A DNA stretch of 64,000 nt from Curvibacter soli (GTDB lineage Bacteria; Pseudomonadota; Gammaproteobacteria; Burkholderiales; Burkholderiaceae_C), in assembly GCF_029211125.1 (NCBI RefSeq), contig NZ_JARGEN010000018.1, positions 38,251 to 102,250 of the forward strand, in the 5' to 3' direction. Position numbers and translations under genes: made by a program. Positions 23,684-30,817 of this stretch are shown here, piece by piece; positions within the stretch are counted from its first letter, which is position 1, and each line of letters starts with the position of its first letter. Below the pieces are notes generated by a model. That model worked only from the letters and a program-made list of their open reading frames with translations. It was not told the origin of the DNA and ran no database searches.

Positions 23684-25000
23684 TTACTTACTGGTAGCGC
23701 AAGAGGAAGGCGCGGACAGCCCTGCGGCCACCGGCAACGCGCGCTTTTGCGCACGATCACTGGCCAGCGCCGCACCGAACACCACCATACCGCAGAGCGC
23801 CAGCAAGGCACCGACCCAGCCCGTGGACGTCCAGCCCAGCCCCGCCGCGATGGCCAGGCCGCCGAGCCAAGCGCCCAACGCATTGGCCAGGTTGAAGGCC
23901 GAATGGTTGAGCGCCGCGGCCAGCGACTGCGCGTCGCCAGCCACGTCCATGAGCCGTATCTGCAACGCCGGGCCGATGGCCACCACGGTGCCGATCAGCA
24001 GCACGTTGATCGCCGCCGCCGCCGCATGGTGCGCCGTGAAGCAGAACGCCAGCAGCACCAGCGCCGACCACGCCAGCACCCCGCCGATGGTGGGCATGAG
24101 CGCCTTGTCCGCCAGCCGCGAGCCCACCAGATTGCCCAGCACCATGCCCACGCCGAACAGTGCCAGCACGAACGGCACCCCTTGCAGCGGCATGCCCGCC
24201 ACCTCGATCAGCGTGGGCTTGATGTAGCTGAACACCGCGAACATGCCGCCGAAGCCGATGGCGCCGATGCCGAGCGTGAGCCAGACCTGCCCGCGCCTGA
24301 GCGCCCCCAGCTCGCGCAGCGGGCTGGCCCCCTGCACGGGCGGCATGGAGGGCACTTCGCGCCGCACCAGCACGACGGCGAACAGCGCAACCGCAGCCAC
24401 GAACACGAAAGCCGCGCGCCAGCCGAACAACTGGCCCAGCCAGGCGGCGATGGGCACGCCCGCGAGCGTGGCGGACGTGAGCCCGAGCATCACCAACCCC
24501 ACGGCGCGCGCCCGCTGCGTAGGCGGCGCGAGCGCCGCCGCCACCAGCGACGCCACGCCGAAATACGTGCCGTGCGGCAGCCCCGCCATGAAGCGCAGCA
24601 GGTTCAGCGACAGATAGCCCGGCGCCAGGGCGCTGGCTAAATTGCCCAGCGCATACAGCCCCATGAGCGCCATGAGCAGCCGGCGCCGGCCCCACCCCGC
24701 GGTGAGCACTGCAAGCACGGGGGCGCCGACCACCACGCCCAGCGCGTAGGCGCTGATGACGTGGCCCGCCTGCGGAATGGTGACGCCGAGGCTGCGCGCC
24801 ACCTCGGGCAGCAGGCCCATGATGACAAACTCGCCCGTGCCGATGGCAAAGCCACCGACACCCAGCGCCAGCACCGCGCGCAACAGCACCCGCTGGCTCC
24901 GGGCCTCATCGGCCAGCGTGACGGCGGCAGGTGAATGGAGCGCCGCTCCACCGATGCGTGGCGGCGTGGTGGCGGGTACAGGGGGGATGCCGTGGCTCAT
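23684..25000 (-). CDS. MFS exporter of the DHA1 / arabinose-efflux type
   Basis: A 438-residue 12-span major facilitator transporter. The first helix reads VLALGVGGFAIGTGEFVIMG, followed by LLPEVARSLGVTIPQAGHVI, a hallmark of the YdhP/AraJ/NepI-like DHA1 exporters. GWGRRRLLMALM is the loop 2-3 motif, and the second half starts after ALRRGQVWLTLGIG. Such proteins export drugs or small metabolites by proton antiport; the substrate is unknown. The N-terminal 35 residues are soluble. A MITE-like element begins 3 bp upstream of the start codon (TTGAA at 25004), so the native promoter has been displaced and any promoter must be inside or beyond the element. Confidence 0.9.
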   Translation of the reverse strand: MSHGIPPVPATTPPRIGGAALHSPAAVTLADEARSQRVLLRAVLALGVGGFAIGTGEFVIMGLLPEVARSLGVTIPQAGHVISAYALGVVVGAPVLAVLTAGWGRRRLLMALMGLYALGNLASALAPGYLSLNLLRFMAGLPHGTYFGVASLVAAALAPPTQRARAVGLVMLGLTSATLAGVPIAAWLGQLFGWRAAFVFVAAVALFAVVLVRREVPSMPPVQGASPLRELGALRRGQVWLTLGIGAIGFGGMFAVFSYIKPTLIEVAGMPLQGVPFVLALFGVGMVLGNLVGSRLADKALMPTIGGVLAWSALVLLAFCFTAHHAAAAAINVLLIGTVVAIGPALQIRLMDVAGDAQSLAAALNHSAFNLANALGAWLGGLAIAAGLGWTSTGWVGALLALCGMVVFGAALASDRAQKRALPVAAGLSAPSSCATSK

Positions 25001-25003
25001 GCT

Positions 25004-25247
25004 TTGAACCTAGAAACGGCAGTTGACCGCTTTGTATCCCTTGACAAGCCGCATGAAATCAAGCGTTGACGGCTTCAATGGCGTTCACCTCGTGGGTGAG
25101 AGCGCTATGCACCTGCCAGCACCGCGCTCGGCGCGCCATGCGGCGTTGCTCCTCCTTGCGGGCAGTAGCCCGCCGCGTCGTCGCGCCTTGCCTGGCACCC
25201 CGATCACGGCACCGGCAGGCGCATCCAACTGCCGTTTCTAGGTTGAA
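25004..25247. mobile_element. MITE-like element, copy 2, with TTGAA target duplication
   Basis: The element at 25009-25242 (234 bp) is flanked by TTGAA at 25004-25008 and 25243-25247. Ends are CCTAGAAACGGCAGTTG and CAACTGCCGTTTCTAGG: compared with copy 1, position 4 is changed at both ends so that the inverted repeat stays perfect. It carries no credible transposase gene. Confidence 0.85.
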
Positions 25248-25398
25248 CGGATTGAACGGGAAATCGAAAAGACTTGCCGCAAGGTCGGTTACCAGACGGA
25301 TACAGCCATTGCCGGATGCCCGCACCCGCACGTGAATCGCATGGCACTGCGGCTATGATGCGGCAGCCGCGCCATGCCCTTGCGCATGGTCATCCCAC

Positions 25399-25475
25399 CT
25401 GCCCGTAGCTCAACTGGATAGAGCAACGGCCTTCTAAGCCGTAGGTCGGGGGTTCGAGTCCCTCCGGGCAGGCCA
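25399..25475 (+). tRNA. tRNA-Arg (anticodon TCT)
   Basis: A complete cloverleaf can be folded: acceptor CTGCCCG / CGGGCAG, D stem GCTC / GAGC, anticodon stem ACGGC / GCCGT with loop CTTCTAA (anticodon TCT), variable loop AGGTC, T arm GGGGG-TTCGAGT-CCCTC, discriminator G and encoded CCA. It reads AGA (and probably AGG) arginine codons, which are rare in GC-rich genomes. It lies between a MITE copy and the restriction operon. Confidence 0.95.
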
Positions 25476-25591
25476 AAAGCGACTGCACGACGCCAGTTGA
25501 CCGATGCAGAGCGTGCGGTGTGTGCGACCCACATCCTCAACCATCCCGAGTCTTCGCCCGCGTATGGGCCCTTGAGGGAATTTCTGAAACG

Positions 25592-25620
25592 GGCTTTGGG
25601 CCGTGATGTCCTGCTATAAC
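25592..25620 (+). promoter_or_regulatory. Possible promoter of the restriction operon
   Basis: A -10-like TATAAC (25615-25620) lies 35 bp before the proposed mod start, with only a weak -35 candidate (around GGCTTT). The interval 25476-25654 after the tRNA is AT-richer than the core genome and has no other gene. Confidence 0.35.
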
Positions 25621-25654
25621 TTCCCTCTTATCGAGATCAGAGGGGATGGGGCGA

Positions 25655-28600
25655 ATGACCAACGAACAACAACAGCTTCCAACGCTGTTGCTCAACCTGC
25701 TGCCGGCAGACCACACCACCGTGGGCAACATCACGCTGCTGGAGCAGTTTTTGGCAGCCGCCCGGGCCGCCGGGTACCAGCCGCCCGCCACTGAAGACGA
25801 CTTCAAAACCGCGCGCGAAGCGCTGGTGGCCGCGGGCCTGGCCGTCAAAGGCAAAGGGCGCGGCGGCTCCACCGCCCGGGCCACGGGCGCGCAGCGGCCT
25901 GACTTTGCACTCGACACCCCCGCAGCGCCCTCACCCGCCCCGGCTGCTGCCACCAAGCCAGCCAAACCCGCCAAAGCCAAAACCACACCCAGCCAGAGCG
26001 ACACCGGCAGCGCCCAGGTGCTGGCCTACCGCCACCCCGACCGGCGCAAGAACAACCCCGAAGTGGGCCTGGTCAACACCGAAAGCGACCCCGAGCAGCC
26101 CAAAACCCGCTGGGCCTACGACCCGCACCTGGACCCCGCGCTGCAGTTCGACAGCGCCCGCGCCCAGGCCGACGGCCTGATTGCCGACGCCCTGGCCGGC
26201 AACGACCTCGCCGCCATGCGCCACGCCTTGCAAACGCTGCAGCGCATGGGCGCGCCCTACCTGCAATGGACGGGCAAGGCCGAGCGCACCGCGTTTGAGG
26301 TGGACACGGTGAGCCTGCACGTGCACGAGCGCATCGACGCCATGAGCATCTTGAGCAGCGTGGGCAAGCGCCATAATGCTACTAATTCCATAGCTGCCAG
26401 CGCAGGTGGGACGGGCGCTAGAGGCCAAAAACACCAAAACTTTTTCCAGCCCGGCCTGTTTGAGGCACCGTTCGAGAACGTGCCCCTGCGCTCGGCGCTG
26501 GACTTCTACAAACACGACCGCGGCTGGGCCAACCGGCTGGTCGCCGGCGACAGCCTGCTGGTGATGAACAGCCTGCTGCACAAGGAGGGCATGGCCGGGC
26601 AGGTGCAGATGATCTACATCGACCCGCCCTACGGCATCAAATACGGCAGCAATTTTCAGCCCTTTGTGGGCAAGCGCGACGTGAAAGACCGGGCCGACGC
26701 GGATTTGACGCAAGAGCCGGAAATGATCAAGGCCTTCCGCGACACCTGGGAGCTGGGCATTCACTCGTACCTGACCTATTTGCGCGACCGGCTGTTATTG
26801 GCGCGCGAGTTGTTGAGTGAATCGGGCAGCGTGTTTGTGCAGATTTCGGATGAGAACTTGCATCATGTGCGGGAGTTGTGTGATGAGGTTTTTGGGGTAC
26901 AGAATTTCGTTTCTTTGATTACGTTTCGTAAGAAGACCATGCCTCTTGGGGCAACACACTTGGAAGGCATGGCGGACTATTTAGTCTGGTATGGAAAAGA
27001 CAAGACGAAACTTAAGTACCGTCAGCTGTATTCATACCAAGATGTAGAAGGTGACGGTCACTGGAGTTGGCTCGATAAGGACGGAGCTCGGCGCAAGCTT
27101 GTTGCTATCGAAAAAGGAAACCACTCGTTGCTTCCAGAGGCCAGCCGACTAGGAAGGCTAGTTTCAATGGCACCGCCTACGTTCTCTCCAGCCAGTGTTT
27201 TCCCGATTTCATTTCGGGGAAAAGAACGGCTTCCGAGAGGCAATGGATGCTGGATCACTGGCGTTGAAGGAATGCAGCGATTAATCAAAGCTAATCGTAT
27301 CGAAGCAGAGGGTGAGTCGCTTCAATTTTTGCTGTTCCTCGATGACTACCCTCTTTCCAAAATCACAAATTTGTGGGACGAAACTATTGGAGCCAGGGAC
27401 AGAAGTTACGTCGTCCAGACATCCAATGACGTGATAGAACGCTGCCTCCTCATGACCACCGACCCCGGCGATTTGGTGCTAGACCCCACCTGCGGCTCCG
27501 GCACCACGGCCTATGTCGCCGAGAAATGGGGCCGCCGCTGGATGACCTGCGACACCTCGCGCGTGGCCATCACGCTGGCCAAACAGCGGCTGATGACGGC
27601 CAGCTTTGATTACTTCGCCCTGCGCTACCCCAACGAGGGCTTGCGCGGCGGCTTTGTCTACAAAACCGTGCCCCACGTCACGCTCAAAAGCATTGCCAAC
27701 AATGCCGAGATTGACGCAATCTACGAGCGCCTGCACCCCGGCATCACCACTGCGCTGGCCGGCCTGAACGCCGCGCTGGGGGCAGCGGCTTCGACAAGCT
27801 CGGCCCGAACGGATGGAGGCCCAGCCCGAACGGGTTTTGCCTTCACCGTGACCGAGGGCGCCCGCAAGGGCCAGAAGCTGGTGCTGGGCCTGAAGGGCCA
27901 GGACTTGCTCGAATGGGAAGTGCCCTTTGACCTGCCCCCCGACTGGCCCGCCACCTTGCAGGCGCCGCTGGCAGCCTTCCACACCGCGCGGCAAAAGATG
28001 CAGGCCGAGATGGACCGCAGCATTGCCGCCAACGCCGACAACGAAACCCTGTACGACCAACCCGAGCGCGACAAGGCCAAGCTGCGCGTGTGCGGCCCGT
28101 TCACCGTAGAGGCCGTGCCCTTCCCCACAGTGCTATCACTTGAGGAGCTGCCAGCGCAGTCTGCGCAAGGGCTGGAGGCCAATTTGACCAATATTTCCGA
28201 TAGGGCCGATTTGGCAGACAGCAGCCTGGCCCGCAGCGGCCACACCAGCCGCCAGCACACCTGGCGCGATGAACTGTTGAAAACCGGCATCCGTGGCAAG
28301 GGCGGGCAGATGCTGCGCTTTGCCGAGCTGGAGGTGCTGCCCGGCACCGCCAGCCTGCACGCCAGCGGCAGCCTGGACACGGGCGAGCGCGTGGTGGTGA
28401 GCTTTGGCCCCGAGCACGGCGCGCTGGAGCAGCGCCAGGTGGAGCGCGCGCTGAACGAGGCAGGCGAGCTGTTCCCCCGGCCCAAGATGATCGTGTTCTG
28501 CGCCTTCGCCTTCGACCCCGAAGCCGCCAAAGACATTGACGCGCTGCGCGGCATCACCGCCCTGAAGGCGCAGATGAACACCGACCTGCTGACCGAAGAC

Positions 28601-29035
28601 CTGAAAAAAGCGCGCAGCAGCAACCAGAGCTTCTGGCTCATGGGCCAGCCCGATGTGCTGCTGACCGCACTGCCCGATGGTTTGTGGCAGGTGGAGGTGA
28701 ACGGCTTTGATTACTTTGACACCGCCAAGGGCGAACTGGTGTCGGGCGGCAAGGCCAGGATTGCGGCCTGGCAACTGGATACGGATTACGACGGGCGCAG
28801 CCTGTTCCCGCACCAGGTGTTCTTTCCCATGGCGGGCAAGGACGAGGGCTGGATGAAGCTGAAAAAAGACATCCGCGCCGAGCTGGACGCCGAGCTGCTG
28901 CAAGCGTTTACCGGCACCGTGTCGCTGCCTTTTGCGGCGGGTGATAACCGCATGGTGGCAGTAAAAATTGTGGATGACCGGGGCATCGAGTCGCTGAAGG
29001 TGATGCGGCTGGATGCGTTGGAAACTACGGCTTGA
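25655..29035 (+). CDS. mod: Type III-like adenine-specific DNA methyltransferase (Mod)
   Basis: A 1126-residue beta-class DNA methyltransferase: catalytic motif DPPYGIKYG (residue about 323) precedes the SAM-binding motif LDPTCGSGTTAYVAEKWG (about 608), with the target-recognition domain between. It should methylate adenine in an asymmetric site and act with the Res-like protein encoded three genes on. The N-terminal 200 residues and C-terminal about 450 residues exceed a classical Mod (600-700). ATG 25655 is preferred over 25646 for spacing to AGAGGGG. Three palindromic repeat insertions are read in frame (26375, 27786, 28131). DNA at about 26902-27455 is markedly AT-richer than the rest and coincides with the target-recognition domain. 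First gene of a four-gene operon. Confidence 0.9.
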   Translation: MTNEQQQLPTLLLNLLPADHTTVGNITLLEQFLAAARAAGYQPPATEDDFKTAREALVAAGLAVKGKGRGGSTARATGAQRPDFALDTPAAPSPAPAAATKPAKPAKAKTTPSQSDTGSAQVLAYRHPDRRKNNPEVGLVNTESDPEQPKTRWAYDPHLDPALQFDSARAQADGLIADALAGNDLAAMRHALQTLQRMGAPYLQWTGKAERTAFEVDTVSLHVHERIDAMSILSSVGKRHNATNSIAASAGGTGARGQKHQNFFQPGLFEAPFENVPLRSALDFYKHDRGWANRLVAGDSLLVMNSLLHKEGMAGQVQMIYIDPPYGIKYGSNFQPFVGKRDVKDRADADLTQEPEMIKAFRDTWELGIHSYLTYLRDRLLLARELLSESGSVFVQISDENLHHVRELCDEVFGVQNFVSLITFRKKTMPLGATHLEGMADYLVWYGKDKTKLKYRQLYSYQDVEGDGHWSWLDKDGARRKLVAIEKGNHSLLPEASRLGRLVSMAPPTFSPASVFPISFRGKERLPRGNGCWITGVEGMQRLIKANRIEAEGESLQFLLFLDDYPLSKITNLWDETIGARDRSYVVQTSNDVIERCLLMTTDPGDLVLDPTCGSGTTAYVAEKWGRRWMTCDTSRVAITLAKQRLMTASFDYFALRYPNEGLRGGFVYKTVPHVTLKSIANNAEIDAIYERLHPGITTALAGLNAALGAAASTSSARTDGGPARTGFAFTVTEGARKGQKLVLGLKGQDLLEWEVPFDLPPDWPATLQAPLAAFHTARQKMQAEMDRSIAANADNETLYDQPERDKAKLRVCGPFTVEAVPFPTVLSLEELPAQSAQGLEANLTNISDRADLADSSLARSGHTSRQHTWRDELLKTGIRGKGGQMLRFAELEVLPGTASLHASGSLDTGERVVVSFGPEHGALEQRQVERALNEAGELFPRPKMIVFCAFAFDPEAAKDIDALRGITALKAQMNTDLLTEDLKKARSSNQSFWLMGQPDVLLTALPDGLWQVEVNGFDYFDTAKGELVSGGKARIAAWQLDTDYDGRSLFPHQVFFPMAGKDEGWMKLKKDIRAELDAELLQAFTGTVSLPFAAGDNRMVAVKIVDDRGIESLKVMRLDALETTA
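26375..26432 (-). repeat. CCAGCGC palindromic element P6, in frame inside mod
   Basis: Minus-oriented copy: tail AATGCTACTAATTCCATAGC, arms TGCCAGCGCAGG and GGGCGCTAGAGGCC. It encodes NATNSIAASAGGTGARGQ at about residues 241-259, before the catalytic DPPY motif. No stop or frameshift results. Confidence 0.8.
27786..27834 (+). repeat. GCTTCGACAAGCTC-type repeat, in frame inside mod
   Basis: The text GCTTCGACAAGCTCGGCCC followed by GAACGG matches, from memory, a short repeat common in Burkholderiales genomes (GCTTCGACAAGCTCAGCCC). A second GCCCGAACGG follows 20 bp on. It encodes ASTSSARTDGGPARTG at about residues 711-727. Confidence 0.6.
28131..28188 (-). repeat. CCAGCGC palindromic element P7, in frame inside mod
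   Basis: Minus-oriented copy: tail TGCTATCAC, arms AGCTGCCAGCGCAG and CAAGGGCTGGAGGCC, ending AATTTGACC, which also ends copy P5. It encodes LSLEELPAQSAQGLEANL at about residues 827-844, in a different reading frame from P6. Confidence 0.7.
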
Positions 29036-29045
29036 GGAGAGCGAG

Positions 29046-30206
29046 TTGCTGATTTCAAGACTCAAACTGCAGAACTGGCGCAACTTCAAAAAAATCGAGG
29101 TGGATTTGCGCGACCGGGTGTTCGTGATTGGACCCAACGCTGCAGGCAAATCAAACCTGCTCGATGTTTTCCGGTTTTTGCGTGATGTGGCCCAACCCAA
29201 GGGCGGTGGCCTGCAGCGCGCCGTGGAGGCGCGCGGCGGGATGACCAAGGTGCGCTGCCTGTTGGCGCGGCGCGACCCGGAGGTGCTGATCGAGGTCGAT
29301 CTGGCAGAAAAAATAGATACGCCTGCCATCTGGCGTTACTGCCTGGCTTTTCGCAGCGAGGGCAAAGGCAAGCAGCGGGTGGTGGTGAGCAAGGAGCGGG
29401 TGGAAGATTTGCGCACAGGCGCAGTTTTGCTGGACCGGCCCCACAACCCGGAAGACCAGGCAGACCGTGAGCGCTTGACGGAAACCAGCCTGGAGCAGGT
29501 CAACGCCAACAAGGACTTTCGGGATATTGCGCAGTTTTTTGGTGCACTGACCTATCTGCATCTGGTGCCGCAATTGCTCAAACATGCCGAGCTGGGCGCC
29601 AGCGTGTTACTGGAAGGCGACCCTTTTGGCCAGTCGTTTCTGGAGCGCATTGCCAAAACCCCGGACCGCACCCGTGATGCCCGGCTGAAAAAAATCGAAT
29701 CAGCCCTGCGGGCCTGTGTGCCCAATATGCGCGACCTCAAATTCAGCCGGGACAGCACCACAGGCACGCCCCACCTGGAAGCGCTGTACGAACATTGGCG
29801 GCCCGACGCGGGCTGGCAGCGTGAAGACCAGTTTTCAGATGGCACGCTGCGCCTGCTGGGCATCATGTGGAGCCTGCTCGATGGCGACTCTTTGCTGCTG
29901 CTGGAGGAGCCCGAGTTGTCGTTGAACGAGTCGATTGTTCGGCAAATTCCGCCCCTGCTGTGGCAAATGCAGCGCCAGGCCAAGCACCGCCGCCAGGTGT
30001 TTGTGACCACCCACAGCGAGGCCTTGCTGGAGCACAGCAGCGTGGACCCGCGCGACGTGCTGCGGCTGGTGCCATCGGCGGAAGGAACGCGTGTTGTGCC
30101 TGCCACCGCCCAGGAGCTGGAACTGGTAGCGGCAGGCTACAACGTGGCCGATGCCATGGTGCGCAAGGCGCCGCCGGGCGAGTTAACCCAGCTTTCCATT
30201 TTTTAA
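29046..30206 (+). CDS. AAA ATPase (AAA_21 / RecF-OLD type) inside the restriction operon
   Basis: A 386-residue ABC-like ATPase without its own nuclease domain. LISRLKLQNWRNFKKIEVDL is the typical N-terminal strand, followed by Walker A GPNAAGKSN (residues 29-37). The signature region is FSDGTLRLLGIMWSLL, Walker B SLLLLEEPELSLNES, and the switch His lies in VTTHSEALLEHS. This layout is that of OLD, RloA or AriA-type ATPases that work with a TOPRIM partner. The start is TTG 29046, 10 bp after the mod stop, preceded by GAGGAG; the frame also opens upstream inside mod. Two bp separate it from the next gene. Probable role: nucleotide-dependent switch for the TOPRIM protein encoded next; inference from architecture. 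Confidence 0.82.
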   Translation: MLISRLKLQNWRNFKKIEVDLRDRVFVIGPNAAGKSNLLDVFRFLRDVAQPKGGGLQRAVEARGGMTKVRCLLARRDPEVLIEVDLAEKIDTPAIWRYCLAFRSEGKGKQRVVVSKERVEDLRTGAVLLDRPHNPEDQADRERLTETSLEQVNANKDFRDIAQFFGALTYLHLVPQLLKHAELGASVLLEGDPFGQSFLERIAKTPDRTRDARLKKIESALRACVPNMRDLKFSRDSTTGTPHLEALYEHWRPDAGWQREDQFSDGTLRLLGIMWSLLDGDSLLLLEEPELSLNESIVRQIPPLLWQMQRQAKHRRQVFVTTHSEALLEHSSVDPRDVLRLVPSAEGTRVVPATAQELELVAAGYNVADAMVRKAPPGELTQLSIF

Positions 30207-30208
30207 CC

Positions 30209-30811
30209 ATGACCGAGCCGCTGGAAATCGCCTTGGTGGTGGAAGACGTGTTGAGCCTGGTCTTGATGGAAAAGCTGCTAGCCCATTGCGGGCGCAGCTA
30301 TACGGTGCTGCGCCCGCTGGTGGAGCGCGGGGTGGGCAATATTTACAAATCCATCGCCAAGTACCTCAGCGCCAGCCGGGCGTTGCCCCATGTGGTGCTG
30401 GTGGACCTGGACCAGAGCGCGTGCGCCCCGCAGCTGCGCGAGCAGTGGGGGGTTGCCAGCGTGCCCAAGTCCATGCTGTTTCGGGTGGCGGTGCGCGAGG
30501 CGGAGGCCTGGGTGCTGGCCGACCGGGAAGGTTTTGCTGGCTTTGCGGGCATACCCGTCAACAAAATTTCAGCGGCGCCCGAGTCTTTGGCCGACCCCAA
30601 GCAAGAACTGATCAACCTGGTGCGCCGCAGCCGCAACAAGCGGCTGGCGGCCGAACTGGTGCCGGTGCAAGGCAGCGCGGTGTCCATGGGGCCGCTGTAC
30701 AACGAGCGCCTGGGCCAGTTTGTCCGTGAGGGCTGGAGTGTGGACGCTGCCATGGAGCACTCCCCCAGCCTGGCGCGCACTTTGAATCGCCTGCAAACCT
30801 TTATGAAGTGA
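30209..30811 (+). CDS. TOPRIM-like (DUF4276/RloB-like) putative nuclease
   Basis: A 200-residue protein. The TOPRIM-type acidic pattern is present: Glu12 in IALVVEDVLSLV, Asp66 and Asp68 in HVVLVDLDQS, and a later REAEAWVLADREGF (Glu97, Glu99) that in DUF4276/RloB-like families helps bind metal. Such proteins pair with AAA ATPases in defence systems and are presumed nucleases. ATG 30209 lies 2 bp after the ATPase stop, and res begins 6 bp after this gene, so all four are one transcript. The family assignment is from motif pattern only; a TOPRIM protein of the DUF4435 type (as in PARIS AriB) is a possible alternative. Confidence 0.68.
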   Translation: MTEPLEIALVVEDVLSLVLMEKLLAHCGRSYTVLRPLVERGVGNIYKSIAKYLSASRALPHVVLVDLDQSACAPQLREQWGVASVPKSMLFRVAVREAEAWVLADREGFAGFAGIPVNKISAAPESLADPKQELINLVRRSRNKRLAAELVPVQGSAVSMGPLYNERLGQFVREGWSVDAAMEHSPSLARTLNRLQTFMK

Positions 30812-30817
30812 AGCGCC

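Noticed and set aside
25289..25540. Minus-strand ORF across the tRNA gene reading GGTRTPDLRLRRPLLYP
   Set aside because: This is the well-known spurious translation of the antisense of a tRNA gene and not a protein.
30268..30305. Possible palindrome copy in the TOPRIM-like gene (GCTGCTAGCCC...GGGCGCAGCTAT)
   Set aside because: The arms do not carry CCAGCGC, the tail hairpin is missing, and the region falls in what looks like the conserved part of the domain.
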